A stretch of DNA of 64,000 bases from an uncultured Anaerolineae bacterium (GCA_937995825.1 CALKJO010000009.1:1-64000); one strand, 5' to 3'; shown: positions 1 through 9,153, counted from the first letter of the stretch. Notes: a model not told the origin generated them from the sequence alone. Numbers and translations are program-made.

Positions 1-134
1 CTTTCCACTGCAGGAAAGCCCCGGTCAAAGCCCGCAAACAGAGGTGCTTTGAACTTGGGCGCACCATACATACGGCGAAACTTGAGCCGATAGTTCTTCT
101 TGGCAAATGTTGTCCATGCCCCACCGTAGCGCAC
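1..134 (-). pseudogene. CotH-like protein fragment, cut off by the window edge and lacking its N-terminus
   Basis: The minus strand reads openly from a GTG at 134 to the window edge. It encodes about 44 residues that resemble the CotH kinase-like family: a Gly-Gly segment, then KKNYRLKFRRMYGAPKF, then a PLF motif. CotH proteins normally have a substantial stretch before this segment. Here the codon just upstream, in the same frame, is the TGA stop of osmC. The piece is therefore either a 5'-truncated remnant or a short product translated after osmC. The rest lies outside the window, so its integrity cannot be judged. The family call rests on remembered motif similarity only. Confidence 0.4.
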
Positions 135-560
135 TCAGACCAGTTTGGCTTCAACACTCAACTCAACGCCCGTAAGCGCGCGCGAGACAATGCAGGACTT
201 CTTGGTTTCCTCAGCATGTTCCTTAAAGGCAGCTTCATCAAGCCCTTCAATGCTGCCTTCGGTCACCAGATGAATACGGGTGATCGACATGCCATCGCCT
301 ACCTTTTCCAGATGGACATGCGCAGTGGTATGAATGTTGTTGACGGTGAAGCCGTTGCGCGACAGCCGCGCGCCAAGCGCCATGGTGAAGCATCCTGCCT
401 CGGCTGCGCCAAGCAGTTCCTCGGGATTAGTGCCTGTCCCCTCTTCAAAACGCGACTTGTATGAGAACGGACCTTCATAGGCGCCGCTTCCAAGCCTGAC
501 CGACCCCGATCCCTCCTGAAGCGTTCCCTGCCAAGTGGCTTCTGCAATTCGTGCCGGCAT
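135..560 (-). CDS. osmC: OsmC family peroxiredoxin (organic hydroperoxide reductase)
   Basis: OsmC/Ohr proteins are cytosolic thiol peroxidases that reduce organic hydroperoxides. The sequence is full length for the family (141 residues from the chosen start). It keeps the two redox cysteines, one in [11 protein letters not shown] (about residue 57) and one in [10 protein letters not shown] (about 123), plus the Arg of KSRF and the Glu of TNPEELLGA that activate the peroxidatic Cys. The [15 protein letters not shown] pattern is OsmC-like rather than Ohr-like. Two ATGs lie close together at 566 and 560. The GAGGA motif sits only 2 nt before the first but about 8 nt before the second, so the start is put at 560. 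It is read toward the CotH-like fragment, and HEAT gene 651-1475 lies upstream on the same strand. Confidence 0.9.
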   Translation of the reverse strand: MPARIAEATWQGTLQEGSGSVRLGSGAYEGPFSYKSRFEEGTGTNPEELLGAAEAGCFTMALGARLSRNGFTVNNIHTTAHVHLEKVGDGMSITRIHLVTEGSIEGLDEAAFKEHAEETKKSCIVSRALTGVELSVEAKLV

Positions 561-650
561 GATCATTTCCTCGCTTGATCTATTACTGTGGACAACGTCT
601 AGGATAACCCATAAACATGAGGCAGGAAAGAGCGTCCATCCACGCGCAGC

Positions 651-1475
651 TCAATTCAGCCAGGAGCCAAAGTCAGCCCAGTAAATATCTTCTCGACCAG
701 CCAGCGCATCCTCATCATGCTCGACTGACAGCCACAGCACCGCTTTGAGCGCGGCACGCCGCTGGCGTGCATCCGCATCCAAGAGCGCTTGCAGGACAAA
801 TGGCATTGCAGGGATGTCCATTTCCCAGAGCGCTTCCGCTGCGGCGTGCCATAAAGGGCTGCTGTCGGTGTTAAGCGCCTGCACTAGCGCCAGGATCGAC
901 TTGGAGTCATTAATTTTTCCCAGCGCGCGCGCCGCTGCCAGCCGAACAAGATCGCTGTCATACAGCAAGGCTTCAATCAGCCCGTCCAGCGCATCATTGG
1001 AACCAATCTGTCCCAGCGCTTCCGCCGCGGCGGCTCGAACATCCGCGCAGCTGTCACACGACAGCGCTTCCAGCAGTTCCGGAATTGCCTGCACTGAAGC
1101 CAATGCCCCCAACGCCTTCGCCGCCTCACAACGAACAGTCACGCTCGGATCGCCCAGAAGCACAGTCAGCGCATTGAAAACCTCATCTCCACCGAGCTTC
1201 GCTAGAGCATGTGCAACGGCACAGCGCACAACCTCGCTGCGGTCATTGAGCCGATCAATCAGCGCTGGAATCGCTGTTTTATCGCCTGCCCGCCGCAGCG
1301 CATGAACTGCCAACGTGCGCATTGCACGGCGGCGATGAGTCAGCAGATCGATCAAGGCTGGCACTGCCTCACGACATCTGACCTCCGCCAAAATGCGCAG
1401 CGCGCGCCGCTGCCGTTCCGGATCATTGCTGCGCAAGTCCACAATCAGTCGCTTCAATTCCCCTTGTTCATCCAT
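651..1475 (-). CDS. HEAT-repeat (PBS-lyase-like) protein
   Basis: The 274-residue protein is built almost wholly of about seven tandem 31-residue HEAT/PBS-lyase repeats. Each has the pattern AxxALxxxGxxxAIPxLIxxL, for example AVHALRRAGDKTAIPALID and AAKALGALASVQAIPELLE. No signal peptide, membrane segment or catalytic domain is visible, so it is probably a cytosolic scaffold or partner-binding protein. Relatives include phycobilin lyases, but nothing here points to pigment chemistry. The last 40 residues leave the repeat pattern and end in YWADFGSWLN. It is divergent from the MarR gene, with about 180 nt between the two starts, and is followed 85 nt later by osmC. The repeat class is certain; the function is unknown. 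Confidence 0.8.
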   Translation of the reverse strand: MDEQGELKRLIVDLRSNDPERQRRALRILAEVRCREAVPALIDLLTHRRRAMRTLAVHALRRAGDKTAIPALIDRLNDRSEVVRCAVAHALAKLGGDEVFNALTVLLGDPSVTVRCEAAKALGALASVQAIPELLEALSCDSCADVRAAAAEALGQIGSNDALDGLIEALLYDSDLVRLAAARALGKINDSKSILALVQALNTDSSPLWHAAAEALWEMDIPAMPFVLQALLDADARQRRAALKAVLWLSVEHDEDALAGREDIYWADFGSWLN

Positions 1476-1584
1476 ACCTTTGCTGCCAGCCTCCCTGTCC
1501 TGACTCAGGTTTGCGCTTTATCTGCTAGTTTAGTCGGACACACCCTCATCAGCAAGGCAGCACTGCGTAAAATCTGTACTCCAC

Positions 1585-1614
1585 TTGACAAAACAGCCGC
1601 TTCAGGATTATTGT
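1585..1614 (+). promoter_or_regulatory. Sigma-70-type promoter of the marR-ABC exporter operon
   Basis: TTGACA (1585-1590), an 18-nt spacer and TATTGT (1609-1614) predict a start near 1621, 35 nt before the marR ATG. Just downstream, CCAA-CAA-TTGG at 1638-1648 is a short inverted repeat that could be the autoregulatory operator; this is inference. Confidence 0.5.
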
Positions 1615-1655
1615 ATTGGATTAAAACCTTTTGCATACCAACAATTGGCAGTGAC

Positions 1656-2201
1656 ATGGTCATACCCAATAACATCGAAAACGAACGCGTTGTCGCGCTT
1701 GAGATACGAAGTCTGATGTGGGTCTTGGCGCGTATGGCGCACCGTTCGCTGGAAGATCATCTTAGTCAGCGCGGCTACGCCCTTAGTATGCTGCAAATGG
1801 GCGTTTTGTATTCGCTGCATCACGAAAGCCAGACCATCAGCGAACTCAGCCGTCACTTCAATCTTGACCCATCCACTTTAGTGCCAACAATTGACGCACT
1901 GGAACGCAAACAGCTTCTTGTACGTGGGCGCGATCCCAATGATCGCCGCCGCGTGCCGCTGTCGCTGACTGAACAGGGGCAAGCCGTCATCAACGACATC
2001 TCAATCGTTCACGAAAATGACACCCTGCTGATTGCGCTGCGCCATCTCGGCTCCGAAAAAACGATGCAGCTCCTCAACCTGCTGCGCTCACTTGCTCAGC
2101 AGATGCCGGGCGGAAAAGACTGGCTGTGCGAAATGCAGCCGCGCTTGAGCGCAGCCGCTCGCTTGATGGCGCAAGCCGGCACCAGCGGCACGAACAGCTA
2201 A
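1656..2201 (+). CDS. MarR family transcriptional regulator
   Basis: The 181-residue protein shows the MarR winged-helix core. A helical N-terminus is followed by the recognition region ISELSRHFNLDPSTLVPTIDALERKQLLVR and the wing GRDPNDRRRVPLSLTEQG, which is the family hallmark. C-terminal helices probably dimerise. The open frame extends far upstream, but that part is antisense to the HEAT gene. The ATG at 1656 lies downstream of a good promoter and gives a normal family length. The two ABC exporter genes start 54 nt after its stop on the same strand, so the obvious inference is a drug- or lipid-responsive repressor controlling that exporter. The ligand is unknown. Confidence 0.88.
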   Translation: MVIPNNIENERVVALEIRSLMWVLARMAHRSLEDHLSQRGYALSMLQMGVLYSLHHESQTISELSRHFNLDPSTLVPTIDALERKQLLVRGRDPNDRRRVPLSLTEQGQAVINDISIVHENDTLLIALRHLGSEKTMQLLNLLRSLAQQMPGGKDWLCEMQPRLSAAARLMAQAGTSGTNS

Positions 2202-2255
2202 CCCAACACCTTCGTATTCAAAACAAAGACATTTAACAGTGAGAGGGAAAACATC

Positions 2256-4190
2256 GTGCAAGGACAAAACATGGCGCCTATGCGACGCGGCGCAGGCGTC
2301 AGCCGTCCAGCATCCAACAACGGGCTGGCGCGCGCGATCCGCTACCTGGGAAGACATAAAAGCACGAACCTGCCCGCTTACGGCGCGCTGATCATCGCTA
2401 CACTGGCGCAGCTTGCCGTTCCGCAGTTAGTTCAGAACATGATCAACGCGATCACCAACGGCGCGACAGCAAAACAAATTCTCGCGCTCCCCAGTCTAGT
2501 GCAGCCGCCGCTCGCAGCCGCTGCCGGATTCACCGTCGATGAACTGCGCGCATGGCAGGCGAACGCCGAGGGCTGGCTGATCAACGCCGCTGTTCTGATT
2601 GTCATTTTCGCGGTCGTGCGCGGCGCATTCTCGTTCATTCAGTCGTTCATGTCGGAAAAAACCTCACAGGGCGTCGCATTTGATCTACGAAATGAAATCT
2701 TTGCCAAGATACAGCGGCTTTCCTTCAGCTATCACGACCAGAATCAGACGGGTCAGCTGATGATCCGCGCCACCGACGATGTCGAAAAGCTGCGCCTGTT
2801 CATCGCCCAGGGCTTGATCCTGGCTGCCCAAGCCTTCCTCCTGCTGGTCGCAACCCTGATCATCCTCTTCCTCACCAATTGGCAGCTCACACTCGTCATC
2901 CTGCCGATTCTGCCGCTCGCGCTGATCGTTTTCATGCGGTTTGGCGCGCTCAGTCAGCCGTTGTTCGTAGAAATACAGAAACGGCTGTCCCGACTGAACA
3001 CGGTCCTGCAAGAGAACATGGCAGGCGTCCGCGTCGTTCGAGCATTCGCGCGCGAGCCGTATGAGCAGGGGCGCTTCGAGCGCGCAGCCGATGATCTATT
3101 CCATCAACAGGTGAAGATCGCGCGTGTGTTTTCGACTCTGTTTCCGTTGGTTTTCCTGATCGGACAGATCGGTCAGGCGGCGATCCTCTATTTCGGCGGT
3201 TCGTTCATCCTCAATGGCACGCTCACGCTCGGCAACTACCAGAGCTTCAGTCTGTATCTGATCTACATCTTCTTCCCACTCGGTCAGTTGGGCTTCATCA
3301 TCTCCCTGCTCGCCCAGGCATCCGCGTCCGCCTCGCGCATCTTCGAGATTCTTGATACGAAAAATGAAGTCAGCGACGCACCAAACGCTGTTGAACTACC
3401 ACCGATTCAAGGACATGTCGAATTCAGGAACGTCACTTTCCGCTATTTCAATTCTGGCGAACCTGTTCTGCGCCACGTCAGCTTTGAGGCAAAGCCGGGG
3501 CAGACGGTCGCTCTGCTTGGCGGCACAGGCAGCGGAAAAACCACCATCATCAACCTGATTCCCCGCTTCTACGATGTGAGCGAGGGGGAAATCTTGATCG
3601 ACGGTCATGATGTCCGCTCCGTCACGCTCGACAGCCTGCGCTCGCAGATCGGCATCGTCCTTCAGGAAACCAACCTTTTCAGCGGCACGATCCGCGACAA
3701 CATCGCCTTCGGTCGTCCTGACGCATCGCTCGAAGATGTCATCAAAGCGGCAAAAGCCGCCGCCGCCCACGATTTCATCATGAGTTTCCCGCAGGGCTAT
3801 GACACGCCGGTCGGTGAGCGCGGATCGACGCTCTCCGGCGGGCAAAAGCAGCGCATCGCCATTGCGCGCGCGCTCCTGCTCAATCCGCGCCTGCTGATTC
3901 TCGATGACTCGACCAGCGCGGTTGATCTGAAAACCGAGTCCGCCATCCAGAGAGCGCTCGACCATCTGATGAAAGGACGCACCAGCTTCGTGATCGCCCA
4001 GCGCATCTCGACAGTGCAGAATGCTGACCAGATTCTTGTGCTGGACAAAGGACATCTGGTCGCCTCAGGCACACATGATGAACTGATGGAGTCCAGCCCG
4101 ATCTACGCCGAAATTTACGCTTCGCAGCTCGTCGGAGATGCCCAATTTGACGAGACATCTGAGATCGCGGCAGCGCCGCAGGAGGCATAA
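2256..4190 (+). CDS. ABC exporter half-transporter, degenerate-site subunit
   Basis: The 644 residues hold an N-terminal type IV exporter membrane domain (about 40-340) and a C-terminal nucleotide-binding domain. Walker A GGTGSGKTT is near 422 and the signature LSGGQ is intact. The two residues needed for hydrolysis are changed: the Walker B glutamate is Asp551 (LILDDSTS) and the switch His is Gln582 (FVIAQRIS). In heterodimeric exporters such as TM287/288 this same Asp/Gln pair marks the non-hydrolysing site. The next gene supplies the canonical partner. Start GTG 2256 has GAGAGGG upstream; ATG 2271, behind AAGGA, is an alternative. The substrate is not predictable; such pairs often move drugs or lipids. 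It sits behind marR. Confidence 0.92.
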   Translation: MQGQNMAPMRRGAGVSRPASNNGLARAIRYLGRHKSTNLPAYGALIIATLAQLAVPQLVQNMINAITNGATAKQILALPSLVQPPLAAAAGFTVDELRAWQANAEGWLINAAVLIVIFAVVRGAFSFIQSFMSEKTSQGVAFDLRNEIFAKIQRLSFSYHDQNQTGQLMIRATDDVEKLRLFIAQGLILAAQAFLLLVATLIILFLTNWQLTLVILPILPLALIVFMRFGALSQPLFVEIQKRLSRLNTVLQENMAGVRVVRAFAREPYEQGRFERAADDLFHQQVKIARVFSTLFPLVFLIGQIGQAAILYFGGSFILNGTLTLGNYQSFSLYLIYIFFPLGQLGFIISLLAQASASASRIFEILDTKNEVSDAPNAVELPPIQGHVEFRNVTFRYFNSGEPVLRHVSFEAKPGQTVALLGGTGSGKTTIINLIPRFYDVSEGEILIDGHDVRSVTLDSLRSQIGIVLQETNLFSGTIRDNIAFGRPDASLEDVIKAAKAAAAHDFIMSFPQGYDTPVGERGSTLSGGQKQRIAIARALLLNPRLLILDDSTSAVDLKTESAIQRALDHLMKGRTSFVIAQRISTVQNADQILVLDKGHLVASGTHDELMESSPIYAEIYASQLVGDAQFDETSEIAAAPQEA

Positions 4191-4195
4191 ACACA

Positions 4196-6109
4196 ATGTT
4201 TTTGGATGGAGGACGCCGCCTCCTCGAAACCGAGGCAAATAAGGCACGAAACGTGGGCGCGACGCTGGCGCGCTTTGGGAAATATTTCGCGAGATATTGG
4301 TACGGCGTGGTGGTCGCGTTCACGCTGATCACCATTGGGGTCTGGACGCAGGTCATGATCCCCGATTTAAGCGGGCAGGCAGTGGACTGCTACCTGTTCC
4401 CCAGCAGTCCGGGGAGCAACTGCTGGTATGTCACCGCGCCGGATGGCGTTGCTGACAAGAATGAGTGGCTGAGCAGCCTTACGACGGAAGAGCGAATCGT
4501 CGGACTCGGCGGCATGGCGCTGGCGCTGACCGCGTTGTTTGTCGGCGGCGCGGCGCTCAACGGCATCGCATTCTACGCAATGAGCCGAACCGGTCAGAAC
4601 GTCCTTAAGCAGCTTCGTCAGGACTTATTCCAACATTTGCAACGGCTCTCGCTGGGCTTTTACAACGAGAACGAAGCCGGCAACCTGATGAGCCGGATCA
4701 CCAACGATACCGACACGATCCAGCAGGTGTTTGGCTTTGGGCTGCTTCAGGTGGTGAGCGGCGCGCTGCTGATGATCTGGGTCGTCATTCGAATGCTTGA
4801 AACGAATGTGCCATATGCCCTGCTCAGCCTGATCATTGTGCCAGTGATGTTTGTCGCCACTTTCTACTTTTCCAGTGAGGCGCGCAAAGCCTTCCGCAAG
4901 AGCCGCCAGGAGCTGGGCAGCGTCAATGCGGACTTGCAGGAGAGCATCGCGGGCGTGCGTGAAGTGCAGGCGTTCAACCGTGAAGAAGAAAATATCAAGG
5001 ATTTTCGCCGCGTCAACGCAGCAAACCGCGACGCCAATGTGCGCGCCGCAGCCTTCACCAGCGCGCTCAATCCGGTGCTTGAGGCGCTTGGCTACGTCGC
5101 ACTGGGGATTGTAGTGGTTGTCGGCGGGCTTTCGGTGCTGCGCAATGAGCCGTTATTCGGGACGAGCGTCATTTCGCTCGGTGTCGTGTTCGCCTTCTTG
5201 CAGTATATTCAGCGTTTCAATCAGCCAGTGACGCAGATCGCTTTACTGTGGACGAATATCCAGAGCGCCATCGCGGGCGGTGAACGCATTTTCGGTCTGC
5301 TCGATACGCCTGTCGAAATGGTCAATAAACCGGATGCGCGCGTCATGCCGCCGATCAACGGCAGGGTGGAGTTCGAGAATGTCTACGCCGAGTACAAGCC
5401 AGGTCAGCCCGTGCTGCGCGGCATCTCATTCACAGCCCAACCGGGCGAGATGATCGCCATTGTCGGACCGACCGGCGCGGGTAAAACGACCATTGTCAAT
5501 CTGCTGCCACGCTTTTACGACGTGACCGCCGGGGCAGTGAAAATCGATGGGATCGATGTCCGCGATGTGACGATGGAAAGCCTGCGCTCGCAGATCGGCA
5601 TCGTCCTGCAAGACACCTTCCTGTTCTCAGACACCGTGATGAACAACATTCGCTACGGACGGCTTGACGCGACTGACGATGAGGTGATCGCCGCCGCCAG
5701 ACTGATCGCGGCGGACAGCTTCATCGAGCGGCTGCCGATGGGGTTTCAGACTGTCCTCGGCGAGCGCGGCAGCGGCTTGAGCCAGGGTCAGCGGCAGCTC
5801 ATCGCGATTGCGCGCGTTGCGCTGATGAATCCCGCCATCCTGATCCTGGATGAAGCCACCAGCAGCGTTGACACCCGCACCGAGCGCGTGATCCAGAAAG
5901 CGTTCAAGCATCTGCTCGATGGACGCACCAGCTTCGTGATCGCGCACCGCCTCAGCACGATCCGCAGCGCCGATCAGGTCTTGATGGTCAAAGACGGTCA
6001 GATCATCGAGCGCGGCACGCATAAATCGCTGCTGGCGCAGCGCGGCGCGTATTACGAGCTGTACATGAGCCAGTTCAAGCATGAAGAAGAGGCTGAACTG
6101 GTCAGGTAA
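4196..6109 (+). CDS. ABC exporter half-transporter, catalytic subunit
   Basis: The 637-residue partner of the preceding gene begins 5 nt after its stop, with AGGAGG inside the upstream 3' end. A membrane domain with a roughly 60-residue extracellular loop after TM1 (about 50-115, with two Cys) precedes the ATPase domain. Walker A is GPTGAGKTT, Walker B LILDEATSS with catalytic Glu553, and the switch is His584 in FVIAHRLST. Its signature is LSQGQ instead of LSGGQ. This fits the asymmetric model: this subunit's Walker motifs pair with the partner's perfect LSGGQ in the active site, while its own altered signature faces the degenerate site. Tight spacing means coexpression under the marR promoter. 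Confidence 0.93.
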   Translation: MFLDGGRRLLETEANKARNVGATLARFGKYFARYWYGVVVAFTLITIGVWTQVMIPDLSGQAVDCYLFPSSPGSNCWYVTAPDGVADKNEWLSSLTTEERIVGLGGMALALTALFVGGAALNGIAFYAMSRTGQNVLKQLRQDLFQHLQRLSLGFYNENEAGNLMSRITNDTDTIQQVFGFGLLQVVSGALLMIWVVIRMLETNVPYALLSLIIVPVMFVATFYFSSEARKAFRKSRQELGSVNADLQESIAGVREVQAFNREEENIKDFRRVNAANRDANVRAAAFTSALNPVLEALGYVALGIVVVVGGLSVLRNEPLFGTSVISLGVVFAFLQYIQRFNQPVTQIALLWTNIQSAIAGGERIFGLLDTPVEMVNKPDARVMPPINGRVEFENVYAEYKPGQPVLRGISFTAQPGEMIAIVGPTGAGKTTIVNLLPRFYDVTAGAVKIDGIDVRDVTMESLRSQIGIVLQDTFLFSDTVMNNIRYGRLDATDDEVIAAARLIAADSFIERLPMGFQTVLGERGSGLSQGQRQLIAIARVALMNPAILILDEATSSVDTRTERVIQKAFKHLLDGRTSFVIAHRLSTIRSADQVLMVKDGQIIERGTHKSLLAQRGAYYELYMSQFKHEEEAELVR

Positions 6110-6127
6110 GCGCATGGTAGGCAGTAT

Positions 6128-6161
6128 GACGGGCGGCTGATCAGCCGCTCGTCTTTATTTT
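6128..6161. terminator. Rho-independent terminator after the ABC exporter operon
   Basis: The perfect palindrome GCGGCTGATCAGCCGC (6133-6148) is flanked by GACG/CGTC and followed by TTTATTTT. It closes the plus-strand exporter operon and overlaps the stop of the minus-strand gene at 6155, so it may act in both directions. Confidence 0.75.
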
Positions 6162-6397
6162 CTGATCGCTGCTAAGATTTCTTCGAGTAGATCGGGCGGC
6201 ACGTTCACCGGAGGTGCATCGCCTGCCAGCAGTCGCTCAATCGACTGCGCGATCCCATCATCATAGACTGGCATTCCGCCGACACTTGTCCAGCTTGACC
6301 AGATCACGCGCCCTGTGCTGGGAAAGACCTGCACGCCACGCCATTTTGCGCCATCCTGCCATTCCCACTGGCGCGTGTTCACCCGTCGATACGTCAT
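6155..6397 (-). CDS. Small hypothetical protein (80 aa)
   Basis: I do not recognise this family. The protein is Trp-rich at its N-terminus (WEWQDGAKWRGVQVF, then VIWSSW) and ends in a short acidic-hydrophobic helix, PPDLLEEILAAIRK. There is no signal peptide or membrane segment. Its ATG overlaps the stop of the GAF-like remnant (ATGA, 4 nt), the usual sign of translational coupling. It was therefore probably the second gene of an operon whose first gene has decayed. The open frame, the coupling and a terminator right at its end favour a real gene. Confidence 0.5.
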   Translation of the reverse strand: MTYRRVNTRQWEWQDGAKWRGVQVFPSTGRVIWSSWTSVGGMPVYDDGIAQSIERLLAGDAPPVNVPPDLLEEILAAIRK

Positions 6398-6621
6398 AAG
6401 CCGTTTCCAGCACCTGAGTTACGCTGACTCAGCAGCCGCACCGATTCTGTAAGGTGCTTGAAGTACATCGACCCGGAGAGCTCCCCGACTTGGCGGCTGA
6501 CTTTCGTTTTGTCAATTTTAATACGCAGACTTTCGAGCTGAGTCATCGCCTGATTCAAATCTTTCTTGACCTTGCAAAATATTCGCGCGTTCTCAATCGC
6601 AATAGCTGCCTGCGTTCCCAA
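6394..6621 (-). pseudogene. C-terminal remnant of a GAF-domain protein
   Basis: The segment matches the end of a GAF domain (FSALGTQAAIAIENARIF) plus the helical tail common in Chloroflexota GAF proteins (LRIKIDKTKVSRQVGELSGS, then YF, then SVRLL). The rest of the GAF fold is missing. Reading further upstream in this frame gives DLRYIPAFSA and then a stop at 6670-6672, and the 3' end of the glycosyltransferase-like gene lies 55 nt beyond. No start codon with a good ribosome site is visible; TTG 6621 is only the first possible one. The likely reading is a 5'-deleted sensor gene whose 3' end survives with its coupled neighbour. Confidence 0.55.
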
Positions 6622-6726
6622 TGCGCTAAAGGCTGGGATGTATCTTAGATCGTAACACAGTTCGTAAAATCAGGACAAGCCGCGTGGAAGACGACCAACT
6701 CACGCTCATCCAACGCAGCAGGGTCA

Positions 6727-9141
6727 TCACGGCGGCGCTGCCAAGATCGCTATGCGATTCTCAATCTCGTATTCATCACCGTAGGGCGCGCCATTGACGC
6801 TGACCGGTATCCTCGCCCCATCTGGCGCAGGATACATGCCGATAATGAGCCGGTATCCCTGCCCCAAAGGCAGCATACCCTCCGGCAGGCTCAGCCAGCG
6901 TTCATCGATAACGTATTCTCCCGGCTGCCAGAACAAAGTTGAGTAATATCCATATCTGCTCTGCGCAGCCGGCGCATCCCATGCAGCGATCAGGTTGTCC
7001 TGGCCATCGCGTAAATGCACCATAATGCTGTAATCGTTGGGAGGCGGCGCGATCACCTGCCAGTAGAGTTTGAAAACCAGCCGCCGTCCCTCCCAGAAAT
7101 CCAGTCCGGCGATGTCATAGCCCAGGTAGCGGGCAAAGTCCCCAAAAACAACATTGGCTGGGGCGACGCCATTGGGTGTGGGTGCTGCAAAGCGATTTTC
7201 TAGGTTCAGTTCAAACACGTCATAGCGGAAGATACCATCATCCAAGCCCCAAGCGCGGCGCATGATGTCCGTCCTGCCGAGCGCGCCGATCACCTGATTT
7301 TCAAAGAAGGGAACCGACTCGTATGCCCCGCGCGTTTCTGGCAGCCCATAGACGAAGTAGGCAGCGCCGTTCAGATCATCCAGGCGAGCCGGCGCATCGT
7401 TTGTGCGAATCTCATCTAGTGGGAAGAAGAACGGCAAACGATCTACGCCCGGCGCGAATACGCGCAGGGTTTGACCAGGATGATCGTCTTTCCACACGCG
7501 CAGTCCATCGACGACATTCATCAGCGCGGCGTTGCCCGTTCGATAGCGCGAGGCGTCATCGGGGTAGGCATCCGACCAAAGATAATCCCAGCCGATATAA
7601 GGATCATACACGCCCGATACCACGCCTGGCATTCCGATCAGCGCGATAGCAGTGAGATAGACGGCACGGCGCGCCAGCGCGCGCGGCGGACGCAGCCAGC
7701 GGGCGATCAGCGCAGCGGTCGGCAGCAGCAGCAGCGGCACGATGGCGAATGACAGCCGGTAATGGTAGCTGTACGCTGCAAACCAGACGACAAAATACGG
7801 CATCCCCAACGTCCACGCCCACCCCAATTTAGCGATGTCGCTTCTTGTCTTCTCAATCAGACGCGCCCAGTAGCGCCGTCTGAACACCCATACCAGGATC
7901 GATGAACCTAACGCCAGCGCGAGCCATTCCAAAAGTCCCATCCGCGCCGGCTGGATGATCGAGGGCAGCACCCCTGCCAGGATCAGCGCCAAGCCGCCCC
8001 AGGCGAGTCGAGTCGGGCGTGCCACCTTTCGACTGAGCAGCGCATAGGCGAACGCTGCGCCAAGCGCAAGCAGCACCCATCCGAATTCCGCTCCGCTGCG
8101 CGCTGCCAGCGTCTGCCAGTAGCCAGGCGGGAAGTCCACCGGACTATGACCCAGTATCAGATTTCGAACATACCACAGCCCACCCAACGGCGCGCTCGCT
8201 AATCCCGCAATCAGCGCGATCTCAAGCCGGGGAAGCCAGGCGCGCCAATCCAATCGCACGCGCGCCAAGTCAATCAACAGCATGAAGCCGACGCCCAGGA
8301 CGAATGCACCCATGGTCGGCTTGATCCACAAGCCGATGCCGAGCATGAGTCCGGCGAGCGCCGCATAGACCCGGCGCGGGCGCGTCTGCATCCACGCCAG
8401 CAGAAAGAACGCCGACGCCAGCGCGAACGCCGACGCCAGCGGAATTTCAAGATCGCCCGCCCGCGACCACTCTCCCACGTGCGGATACAGCGCCCAGATT
8501 CCCGCTGCTGCAATGCCGACTCGACGGTTGAACAACCTCATGCCAAGCGTATAAGCTGCCAGAATACCGCCCAGATGCAGCAGCAGCAGCCCAGCGCGCG
8601 CGGCGTGGTCGTTGATCTGCCCAACGGCAAGCTGCCCGAACGCATATTGCAGCGACATGAACGGCGGATAGTAGCCGATGCTGTCCGGTATCGCGCCTAA
8701 CAGAGCATAAAGCCGCCCTTGATACCCATAGACCCAGAGCGCGTCGTAGGCGGTGAAGGGCCACCAGCCGATCACCCAACCGCGCACAATCAGCGCCGCG
8801 ATGATCAGCAGGATGATGAGGATTTCATCCGCCAGCCATGTCGTCCGCTCCCCGACTGCGGTTCCGCGCCGCTTGCGCCATGCCAGCGCACAGCCAACTG
8901 AGATCAGGACGATAATGCCCGTCACAGCCGCTTCCCATTCCAGTGCGCCGAGCGTCCCCAGGATAAACAGCCAGGCGCTCAACAGCGCGGGCGCAGTCAA
9001 CAGCGCGACCGCCATGATCTGAAGACGATCCGACCAATCGGCGCGCGGCATCAGCGCCAACGCCCAGGGAATGCCCATACCCAAGAACACCAACAGAAAG
9101 GCGGGCAGTGCCGCCAGCGTGTCGCTCAGCCAGTAGATCAT
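6727..9141 (-). CDS. Polytopic membrane glycosyltransferase-like protein (GT39/ArnT-like architecture)
   Basis: The 804-residue protein has roughly a dozen membrane helices over residues 1-510. It then has a soluble C-terminal part that includes a beta-rich module (about 650-800) of the type attached to many Chloroflexota GT-C proteins, with LVFKLYWQV, DYSIMVHLRD and YRLIIGMYPAPDG. GT-C enzymes move sugars from polyprenyl-phosphate donors on the outer face of the membrane. A candidate first-loop region is GWWPFTAYDALWVYGYQG, where the acidic Asp is a possible catalytic residue. The gene follows the secreted propeller gene by 12 nt, so they form an operon. The family assignment is by topology and not by a diagnostic motif; donor and acceptor are unknown. 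Confidence 0.65.
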   Translation of the reverse strand: MIYWLSDTLAALPAFLLVFLGMGIPWALALMPRADWSDRLQIMAVALLTAPALLSAWLFILGTLGALEWEAAVTGIIVLISVGCALAWRKRRGTAVGERTTWLADEILIILLIIAALIVRGWVIGWWPFTAYDALWVYGYQGRLYALLGAIPDSIGYYPPFMSLQYAFGQLAVGQINDHAARAGLLLLHLGGILAAYTLGMRLFNRRVGIAAAGIWALYPHVGEWSRAGDLEIPLASAFALASAFFLLAWMQTRPRRVYAALAGLMLGIGLWIKPTMGAFVLGVGFMLLIDLARVRLDWRAWLPRLEIALIAGLASAPLGGLWYVRNLILGHSPVDFPPGYWQTLAARSGAEFGWVLLALGAAFAYALLSRKVARPTRLAWGGLALILAGVLPSIIQPARMGLLEWLALALGSSILVWVFRRRYWARLIEKTRSDIAKLGWAWTLGMPYFVVWFAAYSYHYRLSFAIVPLLLLPTAALIARWLRPPRALARRAVYLTAIALIGMPGVVSGVYDPYIGWDYLWSDAYPDDASRYRTGNAALMNVVDGLRVWKDDHPGQTLRVFAPGVDRLPFFFPLDEIRTNDAPARLDDLNGAAYFVYGLPETRGAYESVPFFENQVIGALGRTDIMRRAWGLDDGIFRYDVFELNLENRFAAPTPNGVAPANVVFGDFARYLGYDIAGLDFWEGRRLVFKLYWQVIAPPPNDYSIMVHLRDGQDNLIAAWDAPAAQSRYGYYSTLFWQPGEYVIDERWLSLPEGMLPLGQGYRLIIGMYPAPDGARIPVSVNGAPYGDEYEIENRIAILAAPP

Positions 9142-9153
9142 GCTTAGCAGCTC

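Noticed and set aside
1209-1655. A long in-frame extension upstream of the MarR gene
   Set aside because: It is antisense to the HEAT-repeat gene, has no family similarity, and a promoter lies inside it; the MarR fold starts only after 1656.
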